Part shown: in pieces, positions 43,756 through 54,620 of the stretch
Layout of the letters: each line of letters opens with the position of its first letter
Numbering within the stretch: the stretch's first letter is position 1
Origin: Wenyingzhuangia gilva
Lineage (GTDB): Bacteria > Bacteroidota > Bacteroidia > Flavobacteriales > Flavobacteriaceae
Direction of reading: 5' to 3'
DNA: 64,000 nt
NCBI RefSeq assembly: GCF_030519655.1
Contig: NZ_JAUMIT010000003.1
Span: 310,001-374,000, forward strand
Made by a program: the position numbers and the translations under genes
Notes under the pieces: generated by a model
Told to the model about the DNA's origin: nothing
Seen by the model: only the letters and a program-made list of their open reading frames with translations
Database searches by the model: none

Positions 43756-45219
43756 TTATATCCCATCAATAAAACTCTCAAAAGAATCTTTAAATCCGTA
43801 ACCTTCGCTTAGTTCTACTTTGGTTAATTTTTTATATTCCACCAAGGCCCACAACACAAATTCTTTAAAAAACGGAAGATCTTTTTTGTCTAAATCAGGT
43901 TGATATTCTGTTAATAAATCTGTTAAAGGCGTAATGTATTCTAATTGTTGTTCATATTCTTTATCCGTTAAATCATTGGCCAATTCAAAATCAGTTCCAT
44001 CAATAAACCATTTAATGATGTCATCGTAAGGAGTAGTGGCACCTTTACGAACTAATTTTTCAATAGCAGGAAAATATGTTGGAAATAAGGTTTTAATAGC
44101 GTCGTTGATTAAAATTTCAGCTACTGAGGCGGCACCTTCTTGTTCCCCTTCGTACACCAATTCAACTTTTCCGTTAATGGCAGGAATAATTCCCATAAAG
44201 TCACTCAAACGAATACTCGTTTTTTTAGCTCCACTGCTTAACATTCTTAATTCAGCGGTACTCATTAAATTTTCATAAGCAGAAATACTCAAACGAGCGC
44301 TTACCCCACTTTTTACATCCACATATTCACTCTCTCTGGCTTCAAAACCAATTTGTTCTAACAAATCTTTGGCAAGTTCGGGAACATAAATGTTTTTAGA
44401 TTGATTTTCTTCTAGTTTTGCTTCTTGCTGTGTAATGGCTTTGGCAATCTGAATATTATCAGGATAATGGGTTAAAATTTGTGAACCAATTCTATCTTTT
44501 AAAGGAGTAATAATACTTCCTCTGTTGGTATAATCTTCAGGATTGGCAGTAAATACAAATTGCATATCCAAATCAAAACGAAGCTTAAAACCACGAATCT
44601 GAATATCTCCTTCTTGTAAAATATTAAATAAAGCAACTTGAATTCTAGCTTGTAAATCGGGCAATTCATTAATCACAAAAATTGAACGGTTGGCTCTAGG
44701 AATCATTCCGTAATGAATCACCCTATCATCAGCATAAGACAATTTTAAGTTGGCAGCCTTTATAGGATCGATGTCTCCAATAATGTCGGCCACAGTCACA
44801 TCAGGAGTGGCTAATTTTTCTGCAAAACGTTCAGACCTGTGTAACCAGGTAATCGGAGTTTCCTCTCCATGTTCAGCAATCAATTCTTTGGCAAAACGAG
44901 AAATGGGCTTTAAAGGGTCATCATTAATTTCAGAACCTGCCACCACGGGAATATATTCATCTAATAAATTCACCATCTGGCGAGCCAAACGCGTTTTTGC
45001 TTGTCCACGCAATCCCAATAAGTTAATGTTGTGTTTTGATAAAATAGCACGTTCCAGTTGTGGAATTACCGTGTTTTCATATCCGTGAACGCCTGTAAAG
45101 GTTTCTTTTTGTGCTGTTTTTAAGTTGATTAAATTGGTTCTTAATTCTTCTTTAATGCTTTTATATTGATATCCTGCAGCTTTTAAGGCTCCTAAGGTTT
45201 TGATGTCTATTTGTTTCAT
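43756..45219 (-). CDS. MoxR-type AAA+ ATPase
   Basis: A 487-residue ATPase of the magnesium-chelatase/MoxR group. Walker A is GLRGQAKT (69-76), Walker B FVINELPDLQ (Asn instead of Asp in the usual hhhDE), and TANPEDYTNRG is a sensor-1 region. The start at 45219 follows the VWA gene stop by 1 base; a frame extending to 45264 would overlap that gene by 44 bases. With the VWA protein it forms the classic ATPase-VWA pair that remodels or inserts cofactors into a target protein; the target is unknown. Confidence 0.85.
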   Translation of the reverse strand: MKQIDIKTLGALKAAGYQYKSIKEELRTNLINLKTAQKETFTGVHGYENTVIPQLERAILSKHNINLLGLRGQAKTRLARQMVNLLDEYIPVVAGSEINDDPLKPISRFAKELIAEHGEETPITWLHRSERFAEKLATPDVTVADIIGDIDPIKAANLKLSYADDRVIHYGMIPRANRSIFVINELPDLQARIQVALFNILQEGDIQIRGFKLRFDLDMQFVFTANPEDYTNRGSIITPLKDRIGSQILTHYPDNIQIAKAITQQEAKLEENQSKNIYVPELAKDLLEQIGFEARESEYVDVKSGVSARLSISAYENLMSTAELRMLSSGAKKTSIRLSDFMGIIPAINGKVELVYEGEQEGAASVAEILINDAIKTLFPTYFPAIEKLVRKGATTPYDDIIKWFIDGTDFELANDLTDKEYEQQLEYITPLTDLLTEYQPDLDKKDLPFFKEFVLWALVEYKKLTKVELSEGYGFKDSFESFIDGI

Positions 45220-45220
45220 A

Positions 45221-46351
45221 TTATCCTTTAATTCTTTTTTTTCTATTTTGTTCGTAATCTTCAAAAATCATTTCCCCCAATCCTTGTAAACCGGTGTAAA
45301 AGGCTTTTCCTTGATTTGCTTGGGTAAAAGCTCTTACAAATTGCATTAAATAAGGATCTTGTGCAATCATAAAAGTGGTGATAGGAATGTGAAGTTTTCG
45401 TGCTTGACTGGCTTTGTCGTAACATTTACGAACAATATGTTGATCTAATCCATTACTGTTTTTATAATATCTTCCATCAGGCAAACGCAAGCAACTTGGT
45501 TTTCCATCGGTAATCATAAATATTTGTTTGTTGGTGTTTCTTTTACGTCTTAACAAATCCATTGCTAATTCTAATCCAGCCACCGTATTGGTATGATAAG
45601 GGCCTACTTGTAAATAGGGTAGGTCTTGAATAGAAATTCGCCAAGAATCATTTCCAAATACAATAATATCCAGCGTGTCTTTTGGATAACGAGTGGTGAT
45701 GAGTTCTGCCAAGGCCATGGCTACTTTTTTGGCAGGAGTAATTCGGTCTTCTCCATACAAAATCATACTGTGGCTAATGTCAATCATCAAAACTGTACTC
45801 ATTTGCGATTTGTGAGTGGTTTCATTTACCACCAAATCTTCTTCATGTAACTGAAAACCATCTGTAATCCCATTATTGATTTGGGCATTACGAATACTTT
45901 CCGTCATAGATACATTGTCTAATCCATCACCAAATTGATACGCTCTAGTTTCTCCGGTAGTTTCATCACCAGTACCTATTTTTTTAGTATTGTGATTTCC
46001 AGATCCAGATTTTTTAAGCTTCCCAAAAATTTGATTCAACGCTCTTTGTCTGATGGCTCTTTCTGTTTTGGCCGTAATTCCTGTTCCTGAATTTCCATCG
46101 GGTTTTACACGTTCTTGTATAAATCCTTTGTCGAATAAATCACGTTTAAAATCTTCTAATGTATATTCTGGAGTGGTGATTTGGTAAGTTTTATCTAATT
46201 GTTCTAGCCAATCAAACGCCTCATCAACATCACCTGAAGTGTGGGTAATTAATTCTTTAAAAATATCTAAAAGCTTATCGAAAATACTCAGTTCTGGAGC
46301 TTCATATTTTTTAAAAACAAAACCGGTATAAGTACTATCTCTATTGTTCAT
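45221..46351 (-). CDS. VWA-domain protein (MoxR partner)
   Basis: A 376-residue protein with a von Willebrand factor A domain in its C-terminal half. The metal-site motif is D191-I-S-H-S195 (LMIDISHSM), with later HTNTVAG (Thr ligand) and TDGKPS (Asp ligand). The N-terminal ~170 residues are charged and include Gly-rich linkers. Cytoplasmic, no signal peptide. It directly precedes the MoxR ATPase gene, so they act together. Confidence 0.85.
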   Translation of the reverse strand: MNNRDSTYTGFVFKKYEAPELSIFDKLLDIFKELITHTSGDVDEAFDWLEQLDKTYQITTPEYTLEDFKRDLFDKGFIQERVKPDGNSGTGITAKTERAIRQRALNQIFGKLKKSGSGNHNTKKIGTGDETTGETRAYQFGDGLDNVSMTESIRNAQINNGITDGFQLHEEDLVVNETTHKSQMSTVLMIDISHSMILYGEDRITPAKKVAMALAELITTRYPKDTLDIIVFGNDSWRISIQDLPYLQVGPYHTNTVAGLELAMDLLRRKRNTNKQIFMITDGKPSCLRLPDGRYYKNSNGLDQHIVRKCYDKASQARKLHIPITTFMIAQDPYLMQFVRAFTQANQGKAFYTGLQGLGEMIFEDYEQNRKKRIKG

Positions 46352-46381
46352 GGGTTTAATTTTAAATGATGCATAAAGCTG

Positions 46382-46406
46382 CTACTAAATTTAAGGAATT
46401 TAGTAG
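46382..46406. promoter_or_regulatory. Inverted repeat upstream of the VWA gene
   Basis: CTACTAAATT, 5 bases, AATTTAGTAG, 31-55 bases before the VWA start. No T-run follows on either strand, so an operator or RNA hairpin is more likely than a terminator. Confidence 0.35.
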
Positions 46407-46459
46407 TTTGATGGTTTAGTCGTAATAAGATGTGCTTAATTAAGAATTGTTATAAAAAA

Positions 46460-47185
46460 TTATAATGCTGTAAAAATCTTATCCTCTATCTGTTTGCTTA
46501 CTACTACATTTTTAGGTCCAAAAGTTCCGTTTAATCGATCAAAAGAAAGTAAAACATTTCCAGCATTTTGATAATTGTTCCAAGCCATAGTGAACTTAGG
46601 TGTTTTATCATTAAACTTTGGAAAATAAGACCATTGTTTTACCAAATGCTCTTCTTGGTCTACATAAATCAAATATTTGTTTTCAGGAGTAACTCCCACA
46701 TTTTCAAAAGTCATTTGTAATACGTCAGCCGTATGTCCATCAGGAAGTTTATCAGTACCGATATGTATTAATTGTACTCCTGGGTCTAATAATTTCCAAG
46801 GCATGGTTAACCAATAAGAATCATTAATCCACCATTTTTTACCTTGTTCTAGCAGCTTTTGGATTTCTTCAGTATTTTTAACCAACTCTCCATTTTTAAA
46901 AGCCTTTCCTTTTAAAGTGTTGATATTAACCAGAACAACTAAATTTTGCTCAGGATTCTCTACACGAACATCTCCAGTCCATTTATCCCAATACAAGGTT
47001 CTTTTCCCAAAATCCCATTTGATAAAATGAGTGTTGTTCCAGTTTTTAACACCTCCCATTTGTTCCATCACTTCTAAAGCAATTTCTTTGGCTTTTTCAG
47101 TTGGATTCTGAGCCTGAGTATTTATACTTCCTGTAAATAGGATAGAAAAGAGTAGGAGTGATTTTATTTTGATAGCTAATTTCAT
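46460..47185 (-). CDS. Secreted protein of unknown function
   Basis: A 241-residue exported protein: a signal peptide (1-~25, ending NTQAQ) and a soluble body. KAKEIALEVMEQMGGVKNWNNTHFIKWDFGKRTLYWDKWTGDVRVE in pattern, then DVLQMTFENVGVTPENKYLIYVDQEEHLVKQW, look like the beta-sheet of LolA/DUF6503-type periplasmic proteins, but I cannot assign the family firmly. It follows the Gfo/Idh gene by 26 bases in the same direction and could act on the same carbohydrate-related pathway. Confidence 0.7.
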   Translation of the reverse strand: MKLAIKIKSLLLFSILFTGSINTQAQNPTEKAKEIALEVMEQMGGVKNWNNTHFIKWDFGKRTLYWDKWTGDVRVENPEQNLVVLVNINTLKGKAFKNGELVKNTEEIQKLLEQGKKWWINDSYWLTMPWKLLDPGVQLIHIGTDKLPDGHTADVLQMTFENVGVTPENKYLIYVDQEEHLVKQWSYFPKFNDKTPKFTMAWNNYQNAGNVLLSFDRLNGTFGPKNVVVSKQIEDKIFTAL

Positions 47186-47211
47186 GTTGATTGATGTTTA
47201 AGGTTAGATTT

Positions 47212-48204
47212 TTATGAGGATAATAAACCACTGATTTCTTCAATCCAGTAGTTTGTTTTGGCTCCAATTTTACCAGTACTATATGTTTTTTTAGTGTTGT
47301 ATATTAAATCATTTACAATAGATGCAATTAATGGGCCTTGTACATGTTCTGGATAATTTATTTCAAAAACTTGTTGACTTCCATCAGCTAGTGTTAGTAC
47401 TACAGGATTGTCATTAAAACAGGCCATTTTAATATTTCCTTTACTTCCGTTAATGATTAATTCATCGCGTTTGGTGCTAATTCCGTTGTTAAAAGCCCAA
47501 AAACAAGAACCCACTACATTGTTCTTGAAAAGAATATTGGCCGCCACCACATCATTAGATTTATTGATTTTAGATTGATTAACAGCCAAGCCTTGCACAT
47601 GTTCTATATCACCAATTAAAAATTCTAAAATATTAATTTGATGAGAACCTAAATCATAAAAATATCCATCACCTGCAATTTTAGGATCCACTCTCCAATT
47701 GTTTTTTACATAGTTTTCATCAACTACATCTAAAGGTTTGGTTAGGTTGATTTGTACATTTAACAAAGTTCCAATAGTTCCATTATCTATCAACTCTTTT
47801 GCTTTTAAAAAATTCGGCAAACAAGTTCTGTAGTAAGCAATATATAAAGGTAAATTTTTGTCTTTAAAAGCTTTGGTAATCTCCACACATTCTTGATGGG
47901 TAATAGCCATCGGTTTTTCAATATAACAAGCTTTTCCAGCCTCAGCAACCTGTAAAGCATAAGCTTTGTGGTATTTGGGAGGTGTAGCAATATAAACCGC
48001 ATTAATGTCTGGATGGTTGATGATTTCCTCAGCACTAGTTGTCCACTCAGGAATATGATGTCTTTTGGCATAATCTTTTGCTTTTTCGGCATCTCTACGC
48101 ATCACAGAAATTACACTCGAATTAGGTGTCTTATACATGGCAGGTGCGCTTTTTACTTCGCAAACATTTCCTACTCCAATAATTCCCCAGTTAACTTGTT
48201 TCAT
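47212..48204 (-). CDS. Gfo/Idh/MocA-family oxidoreductase
   Basis: A 330-residue NAD(P)-dependent oxidoreductase of carbohydrate metabolism. It begins WGIIGVGNVCEVK (Rossmann loop), followed by YIATPPKYH and CYIEKPMAITHQEC (EKP motif, the catalytic Lys region). The C-terminal domain is beta-rich. The substrate is unknown: many members act on inositols, sugars or glycans. No signal peptide, so it is cytoplasmic. Confidence 0.88.
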   Translation of the reverse strand: MKQVNWGIIGVGNVCEVKSAPAMYKTPNSSVISVMRRDAEKAKDYAKRHHIPEWTTSAEEIINHPDINAVYIATPPKYHKAYALQVAEAGKACYIEKPMAITHQECVEITKAFKDKNLPLYIAYYRTCLPNFLKAKELIDNGTIGTLLNVQINLTKPLDVVDENYVKNNWRVDPKIAGDGYFYDLGSHQINILEFLIGDIEHVQGLAVNQSKINKSNDVVAANILFKNNVVGSCFWAFNNGISTKRDELIINGSKGNIKMACFNDNPVVLTLADGSQQVFEINYPEHVQGPLIASIVNDLIYNTKKTYSTGKIGAKTNYWIEEISGLLSS

Positions 48205-48299
48205 AAGGTTGATTTTATTTTACCTAAAAGTAAGGTATTCTATGTAATTAATGAAATAAGAAAAAGCAAGAAAGATTGTAATTAATCAATTACATTTTG

Positions 48300-48307
48300 T
48301 TTATTTG
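48300..48307 (+). promoter_or_regulatory. Probable promoter box of tRNA-Ser(GGA)
   Basis: TTTATTTG, one mismatch from TAnnTTTG, with TTG at 48276-48278 exactly 21 bases upstream, and 11 bases before the tRNA. Confidence 0.45.
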
Positions 48308-48318
48308 CAATCCAATTT

Positions 48319-48402
48319 AGAGAGGTGCCAGAGTGGTAATGGAGCAGCCTGGAAAGCTGTGGTCGAGAAATCGGCTCCAGGGTTCGAATCCCTGTCTCTC
48401 TG
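48319..48402 (+). tRNA. tRNA-Ser (anticodon GGA)
   Basis: A complete class II tRNA. The acceptor AGAGAGG pairs with TCTCTCT (one G-U), the anticodon stem GCAGC/GCTGT encloses the loop CTGGAAA with anticodon GGA, a long variable arm follows, and the T-arm is CAGGGTTCGAATCCCTG. Discriminator G at 48402; CCA is not encoded. It reads UCC and UCU. A hairpin terminator follows 10 bases later. Confidence 0.96.
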
Positions 48403-48411
48403 CAAATATTT

Positions 48412-48450
48412 AAAAAACCTTATAAGCTTTAAGTTTATAAGGTTTTTTTT
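48412..48450 (+). terminator. Terminator after tRNA-Ser(GGA)
   Basis: AAAAAACCTTATAA and TTATAAGGTTTTTT form a 14-bp stem. The same ACCTTATAA stem occurs behind the other serine tRNA (62263). The remaining stretch to 48606 shows only AT-rich leader. Confidence 0.85.
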
Positions 48451-48606
48451 ATGGGGTATTATTAAAAACACTTTTTACCAGATGCTCGTTCAAAAATAAA
48501 AGTTTGAGAGAGAAAAAATTAATAATTTGGTAGTATATCTTAAAGTTATTAAAATATATATGTTTTTTTATAAAAAAGTTAGTTTGATTAAGCATCATAA
48601 GTAAAT

Positions 48607-50052
48607 ATGAAGAGTCATAAAAAAGAATATTGGACCATTTGTTTAGATTGTAAAGGACAAGGTAAAAAGAAGAAGAGGATTCGGAAAAAAGAGCGTTTGC
48701 ATTATGAATGGAAATTGGCTCAGTTTAAAAATGGAAATATAGAAGGAAAACTTCCGAGTCCCCCAAAGAGACCATTATATAGTTGTCCAGTTTGTAACGG
48801 TTCAGGATTGATATCTTCTAATAGTTTTCCAAAAGCAGACACAAAAAATTACCCAGACATTGCTATTATTGGAGGTGGAATAGGAGGAATGGCTTTGGCT
48901 GTGGCTTGTTTCCATAGAGGAATACCTTTTACGATTTATGAACGTGATCATAATTTTGATGCAAGATCTCAAGGATATGGACTTACGTTGCAACAAGCGA
49001 GTAAAGCCATGGAAGGATTTGGAATTTTTTCATTGGAAGAAGGAGTCATTTCTACAAGACATATCGTTCATACAACAGAAGGAAAAGTGATTGGTGAATG
49101 GGGAATGAGGAAGTGGATGCAATTGGGAGAAAATAAAACTCCAAAGCGCACCAATATACATATTGCAAGACAGTCTTTACGCTTAAGCTTGTTAAAGCAA
49201 TTGGGAGATGACAATAACGTACAGTGGAGACATCAATTTTTAGATTTTAGACAAAACGAAGATGGAAGCGTAACTCTTAACTTTAAAGTAGGGAATAAAA
49301 TCATTCAAAAAAAAGCAGATCTTGTAGTAGGTGCAGATGGTATTCGTAGTTCAGTTAGAAAGTTGATAATCGGTGATGATATTGCTCCTTTACGTTATCT
49401 AGATTGTATTGTTATATTAGGAATTTGTCCTTTGTCTGAATTAAAAAATGTGGAGAGTGAATTGTTAGATGCTGCTACGGTTTTTCAGACAGCAAATGGT
49501 CATGAACGAATTTATATGATGCCTTTTACAGAGGATTCAATCATGTGGCAACTTAGTTTTCCTATGAAGGAAGCTGAAGCTAAGGAGTTAAGTTCTAAAG
49601 GAACTAAAGCCCTAAAAGAAGAAGCTCGTAAAAGAACCCAATGGCATGATCCTATTCCTCAGATTTTAGCAGCTACTTTAGAAAAAGATATTTCTGGCTA
49701 TCCGGTATATGATAGAGAATTATTAACTCCAAAATTATTAAAAAAAGGACAGCAGATCACTTTGATTGGAGATGCAGCCCATCCAATGAGTCCTTTTAAA
49801 GGTCAGGGAGCAAATCAAGCTTTGTTAGATGCTTTGGCTTTGGCTAGAGCTATTACAAAGGGTTGTGATGCTAATTGGAAAGAAGAGGGGATAAGAAAAC
49901 GCGTGTTAAATGAATTTGAATTTGAAATGTTAGAAAGGAGTGCTGTAAAAGTAAAAGAATCTGCCGCTGCTGCAGATTTTTTACATTCCGAAATTGTGCT
50001 TCATGAGGGGGATGAACCTAGAGGAAAAATTTTAAAAAGGAAGGATGTATAG
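48607..50052 (+). CDS. FAD-dependent monooxygenase fused to an N-terminal zinc finger
   Basis: A 481-residue protein. Residues 10-70 hold two C-x-x-C-x-G-x-G motifs (C12/C15 and C60/C63), as in DnaJ zinc fingers, split by a basic segment. The FAD part follows: GGGIGG (89-94), then VVGADGIRSSVR and GDAAHPMSPFKGQGANQAL, the FAD-binding motifs of the PF01494 aromatic hydroxylase family. It is cytoplasmic. The hydroxylated substrate is unknown. It is a single gene between two intergenic hairpins. Confidence 0.88.
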   Translation: MKSHKKEYWTICLDCKGQGKKKKRIRKKERLHYEWKLAQFKNGNIEGKLPSPPKRPLYSCPVCNGSGLISSNSFPKADTKNYPDIAIIGGGIGGMALAVACFHRGIPFTIYERDHNFDARSQGYGLTLQQASKAMEGFGIFSLEEGVISTRHIVHTTEGKVIGEWGMRKWMQLGENKTPKRTNIHIARQSLRLSLLKQLGDDNNVQWRHQFLDFRQNEDGSVTLNFKVGNKIIQKKADLVVGADGIRSSVRKLIIGDDIAPLRYLDCIVILGICPLSELKNVESELLDAATVFQTANGHERIYMMPFTEDSIMWQLSFPMKEAEAKELSSKGTKALKEEARKRTQWHDPIPQILAATLEKDISGYPVYDRELLTPKLLKKGQQITLIGDAAHPMSPFKGQGANQALLDALALARAITKGCDANWKEEGIRKRVLNEFEFEMLERSAVKVKESAAAADFLHSEIVLHEGDEPRGKILKRKDV

Positions 50053-50054
50053 AA

Positions 50055-50105
50055 CTCAGTAAACATCCATAAAAATTATTGTTTTAATGATGAATGTTTA
50101 CTGAG
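50055..50105. terminator. Inverted repeat between convergent genes
   Basis: CTCAGTAAACAT (50055-50066) pairs perfectly with ATGTTTACTGAG (50094-50105) over a 27-base loop, right after the FAD gene stop. There is no long T-run, so termination is probable but not certain. Confidence 0.5.
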
Positions 50106-50112
50106 TCAGAAT

Positions 50113-53100
50113 TTATTTGTTTATTAGCGATATTACAAAATTAATTTCTTGTAGCATCTCATCATAATAATTTTGTAAATCATTGTTTTCTAATGATTTT
50201 AATTGTTCTAGTTCGGTAGCCATTTCCGATAATTTATTCATTCCAGCTGTAGAAGAGGTTCCTCTTAATTTGTGTCCAATCTGAGTAATTCCTTTTAGAT
50301 TTTTATTTTCAATATGTTCTTTAAGAGTATCAATAGATTCTTTTAATTGTTCTTTAATTAATTGCTTTATATGGGTTAATGCCTCAATATCATCACCGTA
50401 ATATATTTTTAATTGGTTGATATTAAAATGTTGTTTTATTTCTTCTAAAGAAAGCTCTTGAGTTGAGTTTAAGTCTGATTGTTCTTCTTTAGGAAGCCAT
50501 TTATCAAACATAGTGATTAGTTGATCTTCTACGATGGGTTTTATTAAAAAATCATCCATTCCAATAGCCAAACATTTTTCTTTTTCTCCTTTCACATTTC
50601 CAGCTGTAATCGCAATGATAGGAGTATGGATGTTGTTGTTGTTTTCTATTTCTCTAATTTTTTGGGTTGCTTGATATCCATTCATTTCGGGCATTTGTAC
50701 ATCCATTAAGATCAAGTCAAATTTGTCTGATTCATAAGATTTAATTCCTTCTAAACCATTCACCGCTTCTATTAAGGTAGCTTGTGGCAATTGTTTTTGG
50801 ATGATTGTTTTTGCTAAAAATCGGTTCACGCTATTGTCTTCAACAATAAGTATTTTGACATGGTTTTTAAAAATAGGATGTACCTCTTTTGCTAATTCAA
50901 TATTTCTATTGCTATCATTATTTTGACTTCGCAATTGCGACAAAGTTTTATATATTTCATGAGCTTTTACAGGTTTTGTTAAGCGTTTTGAAACCCCTAA
51001 TTCTCTACATTTAGGAAAAATATCGGCATCGCTTGAAGAACTGTAAAGCAATATAATAGGCGATATGTCTGGAGAAGGAAAGAAACTTTCTCTAATTTTT
51101 TGGATGGTTTCAATTCCATTCATATAAGGCATGTGATAATCCATAATAATGACATCATATTCATTATTTTCTGCCAGATATTGTAAAGCCTCAAATCCAC
51201 TTTTAGCTTCGTCAGAAGTAATATTTTCTAGTTTTAAGATTTGTTTTAAAATATTTCTATTGTTTTCGTTGTCATCTACAATTAAAACGTTCTTTATTGA
51301 TTCCAAGTTTTCCCATATAATTTCTTCTCCTTTTTCTGTTTTAAGAGTAAGGTCAAAATAAAAGGTACTTCCTACACCAATTGTGCTAGTTAATTGTAAT
51401 TGACTATCCATCATTAACAAGAGCTTGTTAGAAATAGTCAATCCTAAACCAGTTCCACCGTATTTTTTAGTGGTAGAAGAATCTTCTTGAGAAAAGGCTT
51501 CAAATATTTTCTGTTGTTTTTCTTTTTTTATCCCCACCCCAGTATCTCTAACACTAAAACGAATAGTTTTTACATCTTGTTTACTTTCTAGTACTTCAAC
51601 TTTTAATTCAATTTCTCCTTTTTCGGTAAATTTGGTTGCATTTCCTAATAGATTGATTAGAATTTGTTTCAATCTAATAGCATCAGCCCAAATAAATCTT
51701 GGTACATCAGGAGAAATATTAAGCAACATTTCTAGATGTTTTTGTTGTATTTGATAGTTAACAATATCTGTTGAATGTGCACCAATATCATAGATGTCAC
51801 ATTTTTCAATATCTAACTCTAATTTACCTGCTTCAATTTTAGAAAAATCTAAAATATCATTGATGATATTTAATAATCCGTTTGCAGATTGATTAACAAT
51901 GTTTAAGTATTGTTGTTGCGTTTCAGTTAAATTTGTTTTTAATACCAAATCTGTAAATCCAATCACTCCATTTAAAGGCGTTCTAATTTCATGACTCATG
52001 TTCGCTAAAAATTCAGATTTGGCAACACTTGCTTGTTCGGCCAATAATTTAGAGTTTTTTAGCTCTTCCTTTTGACGAATCATAGAGCTGATGTTTTGAG
52101 TAAAAATCATCATCCCTCCAATTTTATGATCATAGGTGTACCAAGGTCTCATGATCCAAGTAATAGAATGTTTTCTACCAGATGTTATAGAAATATACTC
52201 ATCTTCTTCTTTTTTGAATACAGTTCCTTTGGTTAAAATCTCTTCATGAATATCTTTCATGTTTGTTCCTAATACAGAATTGATGTCATAATGAGATTTA
52301 CCAATAATATTTTGGTTTTCTAAATGGTAATCATCTATCCATTTTTTACTTACCTCTATGTATTTCATATCATTGTCTAACATCGCTACAGCAGCAGGAG
52401 CATGCTTTACAAAAGCAGATAGTCTTGCTTTTTCAGCCAATAAATCATTTTCAGTTTGTTTTCGTTTGGTAATATTGGTGGAAACCCCTAAATAACCTAT
52501 AATTTGGTCATTGGTATCTTTAATAGCGGTAACAACTAAAAAAACGGCTAACTTTTCTCCATCTTTTGTTATATAAGTCCATTCTCTTTGTTCAGAGCCA
52601 TGTTTTTCTGCCAGATGAACAAATGTCCTAAATCCTTCAATTTTTTCTCCTTCTAATTCACTTAACTCGATACTTCTTTTGTTAATTTCTTCAGGGTCAT
52701 GAAGTATAACAGGGCTATGTATTCCTATCATTTCTTTGTCGGAATATCCTAAAAGATTTTGAGCTCCTTTGTTAAAAACGGTAATCATTCCATTAGTATC
52801 TGTGGCTATAATGGCAACATGTGTGGCTGCATTTAGTACATCATCTAATAATTTTTTAGATTCTTTAAATTGGATTTCTGCAACTTTACGGCTATTGATA
52901 TCTTGAAAAGTTCCTAAAAGTTTTACACATTTTCCGTTTTTAAATTCTGGATGACCAATAGCTCTTACCCATAGATTATTACCTTTTTTAGTTACGAATT
53001 CTAATTCTAAATCCCAATTTTTATTGTTCTCAATACTATCTTTTATGACTTTCACAATAGTATCTCTTGAGTAACCTTCTTTATAAAACTTAATTCCAGA

Positions 53101-54480
53101 TTCTAAGTCAGGAACATAATCATCATCAACTTCATGAATTTTTTTGGTCATTTCTGTCCAATAAACTTGGTTGTTTACCAAATCAACTTCCCAACCACCA
53201 ACTCTTGATACTAGATTTGTTCGTTCTAATAATTCTTTGGTCTTTTTTAAATCTTTTTCTAGAAAATATTGTTCTGTAATATCTACAGCATTACCTATAA
53301 CATATTCATTGTTTAAATCGTCTGCTTGTAAAATATTACTAAATAACCATATGCGGAAAGCTCCATTTTTTGATTTGGTAACCATTTGACCTTTAAAAAC
53401 TTTGTTGTGTTTAATGGCTATTAAATATTGTTTTAGCTCTTCGTGTTTGGTTTCAGGAACAATATCAAATAAAGTAAAATTTAATACTTCTTTAACTGTG
53501 TAGCCAATGGCAGCGGCACCTGAAGAATTAACGGTTAACAATTTACCGTCTAAATCGTGAGTACACATTAAACCTTGAGAGTTTTCAAAAAAAGATTTAA
53601 ATCTGTTTTCGCTATTGGCAAGTTTTAAGGTTAGGTTAATATCTTTTGTAATATCTCTTGCATTCGCAAAAATATTTCCAGTCTTAGGCTCAGGCGTTGC
53701 TACCCATTGAAGCACTCTATAGTCTCCTTTTTTGGTTCTAAATCTATGAGTAAAATTAATGGTTTCTAATCCTTGCCCAAGTTTATGAATTTCATCGATA
53801 CTACTTTGTAAATCATCAGGATGAATAAATTCAAAAAAAGAATTGTTTATCAATTCATCTAGTTCCCATTCCAAACAATCTTGAAAAGCAGGATTTACTT
53901 TCTTAAAAAAACCATTGGTATTAGCAATGCAAATTAAATCTTTAGAGTGTAAAAACAACTTGCTAAAATATTTGTGTTCTTCTAAGTTTCTTCGTTTAAC
54001 AATTAAATTAGTTGCTTCTTTAGCTAGTATTTTAAGGGCTTTTAATTGCTTTTTTGTAATTTTCCTAGGAATGGTATCAATTACACATAAAGTTCCAAGG
54101 GCAAAACCATTAGGGTCTATAAGGGGTTGACCAGCATAATATTTAATGTTTGGGTCTTCTGTAACCAAAGGATTGTTACAGTATCTATTGTCTTTTGAAG
54201 CATCTTCTACTTCAAAAACATCATCTTGCATAATAGCATCATTACAAAAAGCAATACTTCTGTGAGTTTCATTTGTGCTAATTCCTTTTTTAGATTTAAA
54301 CCATTGTCTATTTTCATCAATTAAAGAAATTAATGAAATAGGAGTTTCACAAATTAAAGAAGCTAATTGGGTAATTCTGTCAAATTCTTCTTCACTCTCA
54401 GTGTCTAAAATATCATAATCAATCAAGGCTTTTAGTCTGTCAATTTCTTTTTTAGAATTGCCTTTTGTGAAGTTGTTCAT
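50113..54480 (-). CDS. Hybrid sensor histidine kinase (GAF, several PAS, HK, two REC, HPt)
   Basis: A 1455-residue signalling protein without membrane segments, so probably cytoplasmic. Residues 1-~165 are a GAF domain. About 170-815 is a chain of roughly five PAS/PAC sensing units. The kinase core follows: phospho-acceptor H830 ([10 protein letters not shown]) and an ATPase with a TGLGLTI-type glycine box near 1010. Two receiver domains have Asp1114 ([12 protein letters not shown]) and Asp1260 ([12 protein letters not shown]). The C-terminal HPt domain has H1403 (GHKLRGTS). Such a chain can pass phosphate outward to a free receiver; one is encoded at 61569-61934. It is divergent from the YaiO gene. 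Confidence 0.92.
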   Translation of the reverse strand: MNNFTKGNSKKEIDRLKALIDYDILDTESEEEFDRITQLASLICETPISLISLIDENRQWFKSKKGISTNETHRSIAFCNDAIMQDDVFEVEDASKDNRYCNNPLVTEDPNIKYYAGQPLIDPNGFALGTLCVIDTIPRKITKKQLKALKILAKEATNLIVKRRNLEEHKYFSKLFLHSKDLICIANTNGFFKKVNPAFQDCLEWELDELINNSFFEFIHPDDLQSSIDEIHKLGQGLETINFTHRFRTKKGDYRVLQWVATPEPKTGNIFANARDITKDINLTLKLANSENRFKSFFENSQGLMCTHDLDGKLLTVNSSGAAAIGYTVKEVLNFTLFDIVPETKHEELKQYLIAIKHNKVFKGQMVTKSKNGAFRIWLFSNILQADDLNNEYVIGNAVDITEQYFLEKDLKKTKELLERTNLVSRVGGWEVDLVNNQVYWTEMTKKIHEVDDDYVPDLESGIKFYKEGYSRDTIVKVIKDSIENNKNWDLELEFVTKKGNNLWVRAIGHPEFKNGKCVKLLGTFQDINSRKVAEIQFKESKKLLDDVLNAATHVAIIATDTNGMITVFNKGAQNLLGYSDKEMIGIHSPVILHDPEEINKRSIELSELEGEKIEGFRTFVHLAEKHGSEQREWTYITKDGEKLAVFLVVTAIKDTNDQIIGYLGVSTNITKRKQTENDLLAEKARLSAFVKHAPAAVAMLDNDMKYIEVSKKWIDDYHLENQNIIGKSHYDINSVLGTNMKDIHEEILTKGTVFKKEEDEYISITSGRKHSITWIMRPWYTYDHKIGGMMIFTQNISSMIRQKEELKNSKLLAEQASVAKSEFLANMSHEIRTPLNGVIGFTDLVLKTNLTETQQQYLNIVNQSANGLLNIINDILDFSKIEAGKLELDIEKCDIYDIGAHSTDIVNYQIQQKHLEMLLNISPDVPRFIWADAIRLKQILINLLGNATKFTEKGEIELKVEVLESKQDVKTIRFSVRDTGVGIKKEKQQKIFEAFSQEDSSTTKKYGGTGLGLTISNKLLLMMDSQLQLTSTIGVGSTFYFDLTLKTEKGEEIIWENLESIKNVLIVDDNENNRNILKQILKLENITSDEAKSGFEALQYLAENNEYDVIIMDYHMPYMNGIETIQKIRESFFPSPDISPIILLYSSSSDADIFPKCRELGVSKRLTKPVKAHEIYKTLSQLRSQNNDSNRNIELAKEVHPIFKNHVKILIVEDNSVNRFLAKTIIQKQLPQATLIEAVNGLEGIKSYESDKFDLILMDVQMPEMNGYQATQKIREIENNNNIHTPIIAITAGNVKGEKEKCLAIGMDDFLIKPIVEDQLITMFDKWLPKEEQSDLNSTQELSLEEIKQHFNINQLKIYYGDDIEALTHIKQLIKEQLKESIDTLKEHIENKNLKGITQIGHKLRGTSSTAGMNKLSEMATELEQLKSLENNDLQNYYDEMLQEINFVISLINK

Positions 54481-54588
54481 ATGTCTTTTAATTTTTCAAA
54501 AATCTTTAGTAGATTCTCATATAAATATATGTAAATGAAAATAAGAATATATTATGAGATTAAGCATAGTTAAAGCCTACTTTTTTCC

Positions 54589-54596
54589 TAACTTTA
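54589..54596 (+). promoter_or_regulatory. Probable -7 box for the YaiO gene
   Basis: TAACTTTA, one mismatch from TAnnTTTG, 24 bases before the ATG at 54621. Confidence 0.4.
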
Positions 54597-54620
54597 TTCA
54601 ATATAAAAAATAAATCCCAT

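Noticed and set aside
48305-48499. Plus-strand open frame of 64 codons
   Set aside because: It runs through tRNA-Ser(GGA) and its terminator, so it is not a gene.
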